Assembly: GCF_000247695.1 (NCBI RefSeq)
Contig: NW_004624743.1
Span: 1,647,579 to 1,711,578, forward strand
Length of the DNA stretch: 64,000 nt
Reading direction: 5' to 3'
From: Heterocephalus glaber
Taxonomy: Eukaryota > Chordata > Mammalia > Rodentia > Bathyergidae
Shown here: in pieces, positions 10,151 through 22,442 of the stretch
Layout of the letters: each line of letters opens with the position of its first letter
How positions within the stretch are numbered: position 1 is the stretch's first letter
Program-made: the position numbers and the translations under genes
The notes under the pieces: model-generated
Databases searched by the model: none
Told to the model about the DNA's origin: nothing
Seen by the model: the letters and a program-made list of their open reading frames with translations, nothing else

Positions 10151-12519
10151 ACATTGCTGCTCTCTGTTTTCCTGTCTCCTCTTCGGTCTTATTCTTCTAT
10201 TTCTTTTTCTCTCCTGTTCAACATGAAAGTGGGTTCGCCTGAGCTCAGAGCTGAGAGCGGAAGATGTCACTTGAGAAGCACTTGCTTCCTTTTCTCCCTC
10301 CTCTGCTAGGCCTTTCTCCGAGCTGCTGAGCAGGCGGACTGCTGTCCCACGCAGGGCAGGGACAGCTCCCAGTGCCGCCTCGTCAGGACGCATGTGGAGT
10401 GACTCCTGTGCACAGATGACGCTGCTGCAAGCCAGCAGAGGACAGGCCGTCCTGGGCCTCTGCAGAGCCCTCCCTCCTCACTGCCCACACGTTAAGATGA
10501 AGGCGTAATTTAAACTGCGTGCTCCCAGAGCAGCAGCTGTCGTCTGTGGCCCCGTGGCTTTGTCCTTGCCGGGCAGGTGTCTCGCCGCACGCAGGTGGCG
10601 GGAGCCAGAGGAGGCCGCCCGTGTCCTGGGCCACCGGGCCCTGCCCTAGTGCTCATGCTCCATCTCTTCCCGGGGCCCTGGGGCCGGAGTCCGTGGTCCG
10701 TGACATCTGCTTTTCTGTGACTCCAGGCAGAGTGGCTTCTGGGGCTCCTTTGCCTGACTGCTTTCTACTTGGATTCTTACACTGGACTTTTTCTGCATCA
10801 AGATCCTCCTGAAATGTTTGCTTTCTACGTCAGGGGAGATAGGGACTTGAATCTCTGAGATTCGCACTGACTTTGTTCTTATGTAACAGAGCCAGAAAGC
10901 AAAAGGCACTGAATTAGAGGAATTGCCGCCAGCCGTTTTGCTTGACTTTGTGCTCTTCAAATGCGGTCGGCTCTTGGGGGCTGGCAGACTAAGCCTGTCA
11001 CGCTCACAACACAGATAGGTGCCATTCATCTGGTGCCACTGCCTTTTTCACAGGAACCTGTGAAATACGCAGTGGTTTTACATTCTTGTGCTTTATCGCT
11101 CCTTCTTTTCGAAAGTCTGAGCTTCAGAGGGATGGATAGCTGTTTCAGAATGTGCCAGGTCCCGCTGCAGTCGCTGCACAGAAGCCAGGACGGCCCAGAC
11201 CTCCCTCCTTTGTCCCTCTTGTTTTTCGGGGTGGGGGTGGTGTTTCCATAGCAACGGGGCATGTGGAGAAAGTCACCTTGTTGGGCCAGCCTTTGCATCT
11301 CCAAGCTCTGGGTCATTTTCTTCGGCGTCTACTTGGAGATTCTCTCTTTTAGCGCTGGTACAGAGTAACATGTTTTTGGCCTCGGCACCCTTCAGCGGAG
11401 GTCTTGTGTGGAAGAGGAACAGGTGTCTGTCTCCCGGTTTGTATATGTTAAACTATAACGCTGCTTCATCATGCAGTACACCGTCATGTGTGCCAGCAGA
11501 CACACTCAGTGTGTCCGTCTGGCTGAACATCTTAACTGGGGCTTGTTTTGGGGTAGGGCTCGTATCACAAGCGTCCTTAAAAATCATGCAAGGCCTTACT
11601 TCCGGGCTGGGCCCTATTTTCAGGGAGATACTCCATGCGCCCTTAGCAGCAGGGCACCTGAAGCCACAGTCAGAACTGGACTAGTGCATGGGTGATTGGG
11701 AGGAGAAACGCTCTCCCCGGCCACCATTTGTGCCTGGGATCCGAGAGCCAAACGGGATGTGACAGGGACTCCGCAGCAGTCGGGGCTCCCCTCACACTGA
11801 CATCCAGCCCGCCCTGTCCTGGACCAAGCCTGGCGCCCCAGGACCTGGGTTGTGACAGTTGGGGCGCGGGAGGAGGACCCTGGGCCGTCTGGGTGTGCAC
11901 AGCGTCAGACCAGGATGGCGTCCTGCGATGCTCTTGCCTAGCACGGTCGGTGCACCCACGGAGGAGGAGGAGAGGAGCGGACAGGAGCTAGACGTGGCCA
12001 GGGCGGCGACAGTGGCCGAGAAGCTTCTGTGGGGACCGGAAGGGCATGGCTGATGCTGAAAGGGGCGCGGGGCGTGAGGCAGGGCCTGAGGTCGGGAGGG
12101 TTTGGGAAGCAGGCAGACGCTGTGAACGCCGCGCCGGGTGCAGGGGGACCAGTGCGAGCCGCGTTGTTCTCCGGGAAACTGGGGCTGGTGCGTCTGGTGT
12201 GCACGCCTGGTTCTCCTCCCTCTCCGCGCGTGTCTGGGCTCCCCTGGAGGGTGGAGGGTGGCCAGGGAAAAGGGCAGGGGACTGCTGCTGTCCCACCCTG
12301 CCGTTCCAGACAGCCCTGCCCCTGAGCTTGGCGAGGGCCTGGCCCAGCCCTCCCCTTGCCCTGCCAGTCTGCGGCGCGGGGAGCGGACGCACTTAACCCG
12401 AAGTGGCCTTGCAGGGAAGCCCCGCCCTCTGCCCCGGAAGACAGACCCGAGCTCTCCGCCAGCCCCTCAGTGTGTATTTAGCGCGAGCCCTTTAGAGCAC
12501 ACGCTCCCCTCCAACACAA

Positions 12520-12590
12520 GCACTCTCACACGCGTGCACACGCACGGACACGTGCACACGCGCAGGTGCACACCGTGGAGACGGTCGGTC
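12520..12590. repeat. Imperfect (CA/CG)n alternating purine-pyrimidine tract
   Basis: CACACGCGTGCACACGCACG-type alternating sequence with several CpG steps, the kind of sequence that can adopt Z-DNA. No gene feature coincides with it. Confidence 0.7.
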
Positions 12591-13300
12591 ACCAGGCACC
12601 TAATGCTGGCAGCTCTCTTTCTCTCGGTTAGAGGCATCACTCAGAGCACGGCACACAGCATAAATCTGCATGTGTGTCTGACCCCAGAGCGGCCCCTCAC
12701 GGGGGACCCTCAGAGCAGAAAAGAGGGTCACGCAGGAAATTAGAAAATGCTTTATGTGTCACAGCCAAACCACACGACCAGAAAACCGGAAATGGGCAGT
12801 GGCGTCAAAGCCTAAGCCAGCGACGGCGAACCTTTTAGGGCTCTGTGATAACAAATAGCCCCTGCACCAGGGCCTAAGCAACCCCAGAGCTGCATCTTGT
12901 GTCTCCTCGTAGCAGGAGCGATCGCCTCTTTACACCCAGAAGTGGGCCTGTCCACTTTCCGCGTGCTGTTTCTTTGGGCCGGGGGTCGGCAGAAGGGATG
13001 GAAGGTGTTCTTCCCGGAGCCAGCCAAGCCCGGCACAGGCGCGGTGCCGACCCGCAGCGTCTGCTTTGGGGCCTTCGCTGCCCACGAGCCCGGAGACCCC
13101 ACAGCCCACTTCCCAGCCCTGAACGCCCGCCCACCCGCCCGCTGTGGTTCCTGGTGGTCACCGCCTGAGCCTCTCTCTGACTTCCTGCTCCCTTACGCGT
13201 CCCCTCTCCCTGGTGCTTCCACTCTGTTTACTTCTCACTCCTCAGTCTTTTCCCCGCACTCTTAGCATCTGCTAAAAATCCTTCCCGCCTTAAAACAGAA

Positions 13301-13445
13301 GCCGGGTAAGGTGGCGCATCCCTCTAAGCCCAGCACTCAGCAAGTTGAGGCAGGAGGATCGCCACTACTTTGAGGCCAGCCTGGGCTACATAGCGAGACC
13401 CTGTCTCAAAAAACCAAAAATTAACCAATCAACCAACCAATCAAT
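13301..13445 (+). mobile_element. B1 SINE
   Basis: Starts GCCGGGTAAGGTGGCGCATC, continues through TGAGGCAGGAGGATCGCC and GGCCAGCCTGGGCTACATAG, and ends TGTCTCAAAAAACC with a CAAT/CAAC-rich tail. A monomeric B1 with a recognisable Pol III A/B-box region. Confidence 0.9.
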
Positions 13446-13862
13446 CAGAAAAACTCTCCCTTGGCCTCGAGTCCTCTAACCACTTTCCTCCTCTCCGGTG
13501 ACGGATTCTTAAACGGCTCAGCCTGTCCTTCCCCAGAGCCAGAAGCTCTTGCTCTTGTGTCAGCCCTCGGCGTGGCCTCCATCCCTACACCCAGAAACTG
13601 TGGCCCCTGGGTCAGCAGTGAGCGTCGGAGCGTCCTTTTCCTCGTGTAACTCTTTGCAGCTCATGCTTGCTTTGCAGTCACGCATGTCACACACACAAGC
13701 TCTGTAAAGAAGGGGTTTCAGCCAGCATAAGCATGGGGGTCACCACCCACAGATCCACTTCACACCTGGCCTGGTCCAGCCCGGCCTGGCCCGGGTCGTC
13801 AAGCCCACTCACCTGCTCCTGGGTGGGGGTAACGGTGCAGGCTTCCGGTTTCCTCTGTGTTC

Positions 13863-13923
13863 ACAGGAGGGAAGGAAGGAAGGAAGGAAGCAAGCAAGGA
13901 AGGAAGGAAAAGAGAGAGAGAGA
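13863..13923 (+). repeat. GGAA/GAAG purine simple repeat
   Basis: Tandem GGAAGGAAGGAA units with AAGC interruptions, passing into AGAGAGAGAGA. A purine-only tract of about 60 bp on this strand. Confidence 0.9.
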
Positions 13924-15410
13924 AGTGGTGTAGTAATCACATGCTCTTTATTTACTATTCTTATTATTCTCCATCTTTTTACACCACTTTCAAGGTTTTT
14001 GACAACATCAGTGTGCAGAGCCGCGTCTTCCTGGAAGTTCTGGTCGCTCCTCTGTCCCGAGCGCACCCGACCCCCGCTCTGGAGGTGTCCTCTCGCCGCG
14101 CCGCTCCCTGCTGCCCTGCTGCTGTCCTCCTGTCTTCCTTGTCCTGCCCTGGCTCCTGCCATCTTTCCCTGGGCGCCCCCCATGCAGTGACCGGGGCTCC
14201 ACGCTGTGGTTCACCCTGGGGAGGCACCGGCTGGGCCGTAGGTGGCTCGCTGGCTCCCTGCCTGTTGCATCTGAGTCAGAGTGGGGCGCTGACCTCGGGA
14301 GCACCAGTCTAGCGATGCAGAGCTGGAGTTCACGTCCTGGCTGGATGGTCTGACCCGAGCAGGCCTGAGCTGCCTGTATCCCCCCGGGGGCTTGGAGGTG
14401 ACACCTCCTGAAGGAAGTCCCGAAGGGAGGGAAGCCGCGCCGGTCCGCAGTGGCTCCTGGTCCCTGTCTCCTGCCTGTCCCGGTCCCCGCGTGCCCTCGG
14501 TGGTGCCCTGTCCTGGGCAGCCGTCCCTCCCGGTCTCTGTCCTCTGCCTGCTTCTGACTGCGCCCTCCACAGAGGGGCACCTGCTCCGCCCAGGGGCCCC
14601 AGACTCCCTGTGGCTCTCACCTCACGTACTCACCTGGTCAAACACTGAACAATGTAAGGATGTACACAGTGTGCAGGCAGGAAAGGGCTGCAGAACGGTC
14701 TTGGGGGTTGCTTTCAGAAGGCGCTCCTCTTTCAGCTGATGTTGATTACTTCTCTACAAAGCTCGAGGCTCTGCCCGGAGCTGTGGGCACTTGTAGCTGA
14801 GGCTCCTCTGAGCTGGCCTCTGTGCCCTTCCTATGCCTCCTGTGCCCCGTGTCCTGGCCACAGCTACACACCGGAGCCTTGGTGGCCAGCTGCCGTCTGG
14901 TGTGTGACACCAGCTGTCTTTCAGAGGAGCTGTCCACCCTCTGTGTCCTCCCCAGTCCCCGCTCGGAGCCATCCCGCCTCCTGTCTCTCAGGGGACGAGA
15001 CCGCGTTGGTCCTCCTGCGTCTGTCTGGTTTCTCCTCAGGAGAGCGTGCAGCACCCAGCACAGTGCCTGCTACTTTCCAGAAACGTGTGTGCCAGTTTCA
15101 GGCCCCCCACCAAGGCCGGGAAAGCTGGGGTCAGCTTGAGACATTTTCACTGCACTGGTGGGCAGAGCTCGGCACCTGGGCGTAAGGAGCATTTCCCAGG
15201 CTGTTGACAAGGATGACATTTTCACTGTCCTTCGTATTTCTCATGTGAGCTGTCATTACATAGCCTTTCCCCATTTTTTCTGATGCTGTTTTTCTATTTG
15301 GTATATTTTTAATGAGCTGTTTGGGTATTGAATATACTATGATTATATTTTTTATGCTCTTTGTAAATTACCTCCACCATGTTTTTGGTTTTTAATTATA
15401 TTGATGGATC

Positions 15411-15565
15411 TTTTTTTTAACTTTTGAGACAGGATCCCATATGTAGTCCAGGGTGGCTTTGAACTCACTATGTTGCCCAGGCTGGCCTTGAACACACGGC
15501 AATCCTCCTGCCTCAGCCTCCTGGGTGCTGGGATTACAGGCCTGCTCCATCACGTCCAGCTCAAT
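15411..15565 (-). mobile_element. B1 SINE (antisense) with an internal duplication
   Basis: A T-run then TTTTGAGACAGGATCCC, a 'gtccagggtggctttgaac' block, a second related 'gcccaggctggccttgaac' block, and CCTCAGCCTCCTGGGTGC. The two similar blocks suggest the internal 29-bp-type duplication known in many B1 copies. Confidence 0.85.
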
Positions 15566-15603
15566 GAGTTTTTCACAAAGAGCTTTTGAATTATGATGCA
15601 ATG

Positions 15604-15719
15604 AAAATAGATTGCTTTTGGGCCAGGGATTTAGCTCAGTGGTTTTGCCGCCTGCTGTGCAAGCGCAAGGACCTGAGTTCGATCCCCTGTACCAAAAAAA
15701 AAAAAATAGATTGCTTTTG
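15604..15719 (+). mobile_element. ID SINE with perfect 17-bp target-site duplication
   Basis: The body at about 15621-15702 has the tRNA-like A box TTTAGCTCAGTGG, the B box GAGTTCGATCC and a poly-A tail. AAAATAGATTGCTTTTG occurs at 15604-15620 and again at 15703-15719, the footprint of L1-driven retroposition. The perfect duplication suggests a fairly recent insertion. Confidence 0.95.
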
Positions 15720-15734
15720 TGGGGAAATCGTTCC

Positions 15735-16420
15735 ACTGCATTTAAAAAATTTTATTTTTGTACTTCACATATCATAGAATTCATCATTCTAGAGTGGACA
15801 GTTCAGTGTTTTCCTCACACATTCCCAGGGTTGCACAACCACCACCAATTGCAGAACACTCAGCACCAGAACAGAGACCTTGTGGGTATCCACATCCTCT
15901 CGGCTCCCAGCCCGGGCCCATGGAGTTGCCTGTTCTGGACGTTTCCTGGCTGGGATCTGACACGCTGGTCCTCAGCTGCTGTCACCTGGCGCAGTGCTTT
16001 TGGGGCACACGCCCGCCGTTACAAGAGCACTTTCCTTCCCTGTGGTGGAACTATTTTCCGGGTGCGGACAGACCGCATCTCTCTTTCCCAGGCTTCGCTG
16101 GCGGATGTTTGGATTGTTCCCACGCTGTGCTCCTATGGACAGCATTGCTGTGGTATCTGCGTCCCGGTGTGGTGAGGCTGTCGTCAGCTGTCTCGGGTGT
16201 GCCTGGGAGGAGACCGTCCTGTCCGAGGGGCACCTGCTGAACGTGTTGGGGAGCCCCTCACGCACTGCTATGGTCACGGCCATCTTCATTTCTGCCTGAG
16301 GCGCGTGGGGCTTCGACTTCACATCCTCGCCAGCACTTCTTCCTGTTGTGTGTGTGTTTGCGCAGAGTCCTTGTAGCAGAAACTGAACTGCAAAATCCAT
16401 TCACTTTTAGGAGCATTCTC
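15735..16420 (-). mobile_element. Old L1 (L1M-type) 3' end, antisense
   Basis: Blocks 'tcatagaattcatcattc', 'gttgcacaaccaccacc', 'tgcctgttctggacgtttc', 'ggatgtttggattgttccc' and 'acttcacatcctcgccagc' follow the reverse order of an old L1 3' UTR and ORF2 end. Strongly diverged. Confidence 0.65.
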
Positions 16421-16544
16421 TCAAATTTCTTTGTCCCAAAGTAGTAATTTTGCCATTGTTGACTTTTTCTTATATTTCCCTATAACAATATTTTGCCTGT
16501 TTTTTTAATGTTTAATTTTGGTTTAGAAAGGATTATCGACAACT

Positions 16545-16637
16545 TTTCACATGTCCCAAGCTGAGTCCTTGTAACTGCTGAGCCGGAGGAAGGAGCAGCA
16601 GGCAACAGAACCACTGAGCTAAATCCCAGCCCTTTCC
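16545..16637 (-). mobile_element. Diverged ID SINE (antisense)
   Basis: Ends with AACCACTGAGCTAAATCCCA, the reverse complement of the ID A-box end. The B-box half is poorly preserved and carries extra GGAAGGAGCAGCAGGC sequence. Confidence 0.65.
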
Positions 16638-17152
16638 ACTCAATCTTATGGAGATGTTGGAGAATGTAGAAAAGCCCAAAAGAAGTAATTTGAGAAGTGA
16701 TTTAAAAACACCCATAATTGTTCCAGCCCGAGAAAGCAGCCCTGTACAAAGTTTGAGGTGCTGAGCTGCTGTTTAGCTTGGGGTGCCTGCCTTCCTGTCC
16801 TCCTCCTCCTCCTGCTCACACGTGTGCACATACATAATCCCCCCTCATGCAGGTCAACACACGTGTGTGTGCTGCACGAAAGTGCTTAGCTTGATTGCTT
16901 GGGTTTATTCCTGTTCATTCATTAATAGATTTTACGTGGAATCACTTTTATAAAAGCACAATTTTAAATGCCTTACTGTCTTTGCAGATATATTCTTTGC
17001 AGATATATTATCACTTGCTTAACCACATCCACTTCACAGATGTGTATATTTAGATTCTCTCGATTGCCTTTCGTTTGGATGAATGAACATCATATTACTG
17101 TTTGTCTTTGTGAATATCTGTGGTCATTTCTCTCGAGTAATAGGTGTGAAGC

Positions 17153-17320
17153 GTGTGTGTGTGTGTGTGTGTGTGTACTAGGGATTGAGCCCAGGGCCTT
17201 CGCATTGAGCGACATCCCAGCTGACCTTTTGGGTTTCACTGTGTGACAGGGTCTTGCTAAACTGCCAAGTTACCCAGGAGGGCTTGAACCTGCGATCCTC
17301 CTGCCTCAGCCAACCTGTCC
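17153..17320 (-). mobile_element. (GT)n microsatellite plus B1-dID SINE (antisense)
   Basis: About 12 GT dinucleotides at 17153-17175 run straight into TACTAGGGATTGAGCCCAGG, the reverse ID part, then GACAGGGTCTTGCTAAACTG and CCTCCTGCCTCAGCC of the reverse B1 part. The GT repeat occupies the place of the SINE tail. Confidence 0.8.
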
Positions 17321-17864
17321 TGATGGACACTGTGACATAGTTCCTGGAATGGCTTACTCCAGTAACACACCGTGTCATGCCTTTGCTAACCCTCTGTTAT
17401 ATTTTCTAAAATTGTAATTAGTTTTTGGTAAATAATTCACAGTTCTCTGATGAAGTAGGACTTCACACATTTACCGGCCACTGGCTTACTGTGTTTTGTG
17501 AAGCCCTTTCATCTTTTTCTTGACTCACTAAATTTTAGCCAGTATTACTGGCTTCATTTTATCAAAATGAAAAACTTAATACCCTTATGATATCTCTTAT
17601 GCCCTGTCTTTTGCCCTCTGTTTTTGTTATTTACATAATTTTAGCTCTTCAATTGGTAGATTTTACATTGGAAGAATAATCTAATTATACCTTTATCCAT
17701 TTTTCAACTTTGGGCTGCATGTATTGACTCTTTACTAAGAAAGATAAGTAAGTTAAGATTTTAAATGTGTTTTCATTATTTTTTCTTTCTAAGCTTGAGG
17801 TTTATTATTTGTTTTCATTTTGTGAGCTCTTACACTCTCTAAATTCAGCTAAGCCTTTATGGTT

Positions 17865-18190
17865 TGCTACAGTCGATCCTCAAAATTAAAAACCAATAAG
17901 GAGGTTGGATAACAGGTTCCAGACATAGTTAGATAGAAGAAGGGGTAAGTTCTGGAGCTACACACACACTGGGGTGAGTGTAGTTTGCAATGCCCAGTTG
18001 CATATTTTATGAGAATCTAGAGGAGAGAAGATCAGAGACACCAAACATAAAGAAACAAGGAGACAGAACTGGTAATTACCTTGATTTTACTAGTGTGTGA
18101 TTACACATGGGTTGAAATATCTCATTGTGCCCCATTAATATATACAACGAATACATGTTACTACCCAAAAAAATAACATTTGAAAACCAG
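17865..18190 (+). mobile_element. Old L1 3' UTR fragment
   Basis: The 'gttagatagaagaagggg' block, 'taagttctggagctacac', 'ggggtgagtgtagtttgc', 'ggtaattaccttgattttac', 'cattgtgccccattaatata' and 'tacaacgaatacatgtta' follow in order the 3' UTR of L1MA/ME-type elements on the sense strand. Confidence 0.65.
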
Positions 18191-19253
18191 TAAGGAGCGT
18201 TTATGCGGTGTGTCCCACAAACGTCATGGACCAAGGTGTTGCAGGTGTGTTTGTTCCTGCAGAGGAGGAGTAGTGATACATAACTGAACATGTGCTTCTT
18301 CATTTTCCGTCCCTGGAGACACCTACTACCTTCTTGTTTTATCTCTCTCTGACCGCCAGCTCGCTTTTGGTTCGTTGGCTGTGCATCCGTTGACCTATAA
18401 AGTCTTAGGAATGAGAGTGTGTGTGTGTCCTTGCCATGCAGCCTCTCTATAGCATCACGGCTCGGATACACTTCCTCAGCCCTGTAAGATAAAAGCCTGC
18501 TGCAGCATTGGGCACTGCCTTGCCTCTGGGCACCTGCTGCCTGCTCCTTTGGGCCTGGATGTGTTATTTACCACTGCGGAGCAGTTAGCTCCCTGCTCCT
18601 ATCACCCACAGCTCCTCCTGCACCCCGCGTGCCAGGTCCTGTGGGTCCAGAATCCAGGCAGGGTGGAGCTGGGGCCCAGAGTTGCACACAAGCTGTGGTC
18701 ATGTCGGTGGCTGGGTCTGTGGTCTCCTCCGAACTCGGGGGTCCGGAGGGTCTGCCCCGGAGATCCTGAGTGCTGTGGGCCTTGGCACATTCACCTCCTG
18801 CAGTTGCTGAGCTGTGCTGCACCCTCACATGGCTGCGGGGAGAAGCTCGCTGTGCTCTGCTTTCGTCACCTGCCCTGGCTTCCCTTGGAGCAGCCCAGCA
18901 GCAGCAGGAGGTGGTGAGATGGAAGCCAGTGCTCCTGTGAGCAACGCTGGAAGCCTGTGCATGCCTGTCCGATGGTCATGTGTGTGTGGTTGCATGAGTC
19001 CGTGCTGCCTTGCCTCACAGTAGGAAAGTGACCCAGTGGACGTCACTGCTGCCCCTCCTAATACCTTTCCTTCTTTGGTTCTCCCTCGCATCTGCCAAGA
19101 ATGTCTGGATAAACCTGAGCTCTCCTCCCTGGCCCAGTGCAGCTCCCTCCTTAGGAGCCTTTTTAGGAAGCCGGCCTCCTTTGCTAGAGAGGGCAAGTCT
19201 TAGATGGTGACCTGGGTGCCCTTTTTTTCTTTATTTTGGGGTGTGAAGAGGGG

Positions 19254-19545
19254 TGTCTTAGACACTTTGTCAGCACTGAGGCACAGTACCCGACACTCAC
19301 GGCTGCAGAGGTTTAATGTGGTTCATGGTTCAGTCCATGGTCCATGGCGCTAGGCAGGGCACTGCGGCTGAGGGGCCTGGCGGAGGAGAAGCAGAGAGAG
19401 GGAGGAATCGGGAGGGAGATGCACCCTGCCAGGCCACGCCCAGTGACTGCCCCTTCCGTCCTGGTCCTGACCCCACAAGTCAGCTGTGAGCCCCAGAAGC
19501 CCCCGGCTTCCGAAGGTGCCACCGGTGATGTGTGCCCGTGTCGCC
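19254..19545 (-). mobile_element. MaLR-type LTR fragment (antisense)
   Basis: The same ordered blocks as the 2484, 48160 and 60395 copies: GTGTCTTAGACACTTTGTCA, 'ggttcagtccatggtcc', 'ggggcctggcggagg', 'ccaggccacgcccagtgac'. No coding remnant adjoins it. Confidence 0.6.
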
Positions 19546-20264
19546 CCTGCTTTGGTTTGGTGGCTCAGAGCTGGCACTTCGGGCCCTCTCGGTGGGGACA
19601 TCTTAGCAAGCTCCACTCCTGCGGTTCCCACCAAGCTAGTTCTTCTTAGTTTTTTCTTTATGAAATTTCACAAAATTCCCAGTGTGTTGGTGGCCTGCTT
19701 GCTTTTTCCTGGTGCTGCTAATGCTTGCATTCTTTAATCAGAGGTGTTTTCCTAGCGCAGCAGTGGGAACTGGGACGGGAAGGGGGTGGCGTGGGACGTG
19801 GCCATGGGAACTCAGCCTCACGCTCTGCGCTGGACTCGCCTTTTCCTTTTTCATAGAAAATGGGGAGCACCGGTCTGCTGCCTGGTGTGGGTCTAACACA
19901 TTCATAGTAAATCTGGTGTGTTTCTAATAGGTTGATGAGAGAGGACAGAATTTCATTGTCAATAGTTCCTTTTCTTGTGCTGTTATTTCCTCCCTTTAAA
20001 GTTCCCCGAAGTGTCCTTTTATGAGGTTTGTGCTCTCTTTCTTCTTCCCCTCCTCTCACTTACATCTGCTCAGCCCTTCTCTCTTTGGGGGATTCTTCAC
20101 AACTCGGATCCTTGCTGCTGGTCCGCTCTCCTCCAGCATGGTTAGTGTGCCCTGGAAGTGCTGGGGCATTACAGAGACTGAGCTCAAAGTGGGATTTAGA
20201 ATGATCTTAAGATTTTTTAAGTTGTAAGGAACACAGAACTATTTCAAACTGGTTTGAGTTAGAA

Positions 20265-20367
20265 AGAGAATTTATCAAGGCCGGGGATTTAGCACTGCAC
20301 CTGCCTCGCAAGCACAAGGTCCTGAGTTTGAGCTCCAGTACCAAAAGAAAAAGAGAGAGAATTTATC
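20265..20367 (+). mobile_element. ID SINE with 12-bp target-site duplication
   Basis: The body at about 20277-20355 starts AAGGCCGGGGATTTAGCAC, contains GCAAGCACAAGGTCCTGAG and ends CAGTACC plus an A/G-rich tail. AGAGAATTTATC is found at 20265-20276 and 20356-20367. The A box has lost a few bases relative to the other copies. Confidence 0.9.
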
Positions 20368-20869
20368 CGAAGGAAACAACAGTGTCTCACTGAGCCCCAG
20401 GAAAAGCTGCATGCAGATGTCCCTTGGGGAGGGAGCCAAATGCGGAAAGCCTCCAGGAGCCCAGGCAGCATCCTGCTCTGTTGCAGACTGCCCGTGAGTC
20501 TTGGGTCCTCACAGACTCACTTTGACTGCTTTGGCAGGGGCATGGCCTAGTGGGCAACCATGAACCATGCCTGAGTCCCAAGTTCATGCCTTCTGCATCC
20601 AAGAAACACGCCGGGCCGGAGCTCTGGATTCTGGCTCAGCTTGTCCAGCTGTGTCTCCGTAGCTGTTCAGTGTGGTTGGGAGGGTAAGTTCTGTGTATAA
20701 ATACAGGGCTGAAACTCCGGGTCCCAGAGAAGAGCACTAGACAGGTGACTCCCAGGGCCTATGCCTTTTCTCCTCTGAGAGACAGTCTAGCTCAGGGGCA
20801 TGCATACTGGAGTGGGCTGATGGTATCATCGAAGACTCTAAAAGGTTCTCCATCCCTGTCTAGCTTGAG

Positions 20870-21075
20870 GTCAAGGATGTGAACTTTGGGTCAGACAGAC
20901 CTCAGCTGGAATCCTAGCTCTGCCCTCTACTTGCCATGTGACCTGGGTCCAGTAAAGAATCTCCAAAGACCAGATTCTTTCTCTGTGCTGTTGTGTCTCC
21001 AGGTGCTGGGAGGCTGGACAAGACAATGTTTGGTACATGTTAGGCAGTCAGTACACAATAATTATTAATTACTAC
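20870..21075 (+). mobile_element. MIR SINE
   Basis: Shows 'tgaactttgggtcagacag', 'tggaatcctagctctgccc', 'ttgccatgtgacctggg' and, at the end, 'tgttaggcagtcagtacac' and 'aataattattaatta'. This order matches the MIR consensus from the tRNA-like head to the conserved 3' end. Confidence 0.75.
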
Positions 21076-21479
21076 CATCACCATACCATTTGGGGAAGAT
21101 TTTATGCACAGAGGAGCATGCATGTTACCCTCCAAAAAGTACAAGAAGATCTGGAAGCAAATTTCAGATACTCCAGAATTGCCTTATCAGTAGAAACCCG
21201 GGAGTGAGTTTTGTTGTTACCACACTGCCAAAGCAGTGGACACGAGTCAGCCTGCTGAAGGTAGGGCCTAGGGAGTCTACACTCCCTTCTGGAGTGTGTG
21301 TTGCTGCTTGGTTTTGGTCAGAGCAGTTCCTTCAAGCTGGTGCCTTGTCTTGTGGTTGCTGGGTCCCTTCTGTGTGGGGCAGGTCTGTTTCATGTACAGG
21401 TACACGGTGAAACATTTTGAAGTGCACACTGGAAACCATGTGTTGTCTTCTGGAGACAGGAATTGATTATGCCCAGAAC

Positions 21480-22010
21480 AGGCTGTAAGCAGTGCAGGCT
21501 GTGAAGAGTTAACCCCACATTGGCTTGTTTACAGAAGTGAGTCCGGCCAAAGCCTATATGCTGAGGTCAGAGTAGCTCGCACCCAAATTCTGTTCCCACA
21601 ACTAAAACCTTCTGACTAGAAGGACAGTGTTCTAATTACAAGCATATATTTTGTCTATTCCGTTCCTAATTCGAGAATGCTTCCTCTTGTCCTTTACGAG
21701 CCTTGCTTACATTAATTTCCATAGAAACCACATGACTGTGCATCCTCACCCATAGTTCTGCCCTTGCACATAGCTCACCTTTACCCCAGTTGATTACCAA
21801 TAAAAATCCGTGGCTTGGATCGGCCAGAGCCTTGGTCACTTGCACCGGCCTTGGTTGTCCTGGCCCCTGCTTTCTGTCTCTCTTAGTTCTTTTAGGTTTT
21901 TTTGCCTCAGGCCTTTGTCATACACTGGGAAGAGACTGGAGCCTACTGCAGAGGTCTCCAGCAACGTCTCAGGGGTCTCCAGTAGTTGTCCATTCAGAAG
22001 GCCTCAATGT
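21480..22010 (+). mobile_element. Possible solo ERV LTR
   Basis: A roughly 0.5 kb block, unlike its surroundings, holds an upstream promoter-like half, the motif GATTACCAATAAAAATCCG near 21791 (AATAAA signal) and a GT/T-rich downstream part. The layout resembles a U3-R-U5 LTR. I cannot assign a family or define exact TG...CA ends, and no retroviral genes adjoin it. Confidence 0.4.
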
Positions 22011-22294
22011 TTTGTTAAAGGAGATGTCCTGCTTTCTTTTTACATATTTCCCCTTGCACTGTTCTCGCTTACCTATGGCCTCATGGGCAGAGGCATAGCT
22101 AAGTGAATTCTTAGTGAAGAACGTGTCGAAGGACGATTCCCATTTGGTGTCTCTGAAGGAAACCTACGTAGGTGGGAGGTGAATGTTATTTGGGAGAGAG
22201 CTGGCCAATCGCTGATGCACGTGGCGTCTTTCCTAACCCCATGTGAGCTCTGCAGCGCAGTGTCTCAGGACTGATGGTGTCATTTTCTCTCAAG

Positions 22295-22442
22295 CTATGC
22301 AGACATCTTGATTGAGAGGGAAGTGCTAATGCAGAAGTACATGCACCTCGTTCAGATCGTAGAGACGGAGAAAATCGCCGCTAACCAACTTCGACACCAA
22401 CTTGAAGACCAGGACACAGAGATTGGAAGGCTTAAATCAGAG
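22295..22442 (+). CDS. RASGRF2: RASGRF2 coding exon (probably exon 3): PH1 to coiled-coil link
   Basis: The acceptor is CTCTCAAG, ending at 22294; the donor GTATTT starts at 22443. The 148-nt exon enters with one base completing Ser and ends at a codon boundary. It encodes [20 protein letters not shown] and then an [18 protein letters not shown] stretch, followed by [11 protein letters not shown]. Regular hydrophobic heptads and charged flanks make this a coiled coil, the helix that in RASGRF proteins links PH1 to the IQ motif. Read-through into the intron stays open for 84 codons, so intron retention would give a truncated tail rather than an immediate stop. Confidence 0.95.

Larger units (their letters stand above)
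9385..22294 (+). other. Intron after exon 2 (12.9 kb)
   Basis: Begins with the duplicated GC-rich block. It contains B1, MIR, ID, B1-dID, old L1, a MaLR LTR, simple repeats and a possible ERV LTR, listed separately. 10150-13300 and 13450-15240 are GC-rich with many short overlapping ORFs on both strands and nothing recognisable. 16640-16960, 17320-17860 and 18190-19250 are unique-looking. No exon-like segment with RASGRF family residues was found. Confidence 0.85.

Noticed and set aside
12029..12743. 201-codon and overlapping ORFs in GC-rich intron sequence.
   Set aside because: Typical stop-poor composition, low-complexity peptide, no homology I can name.
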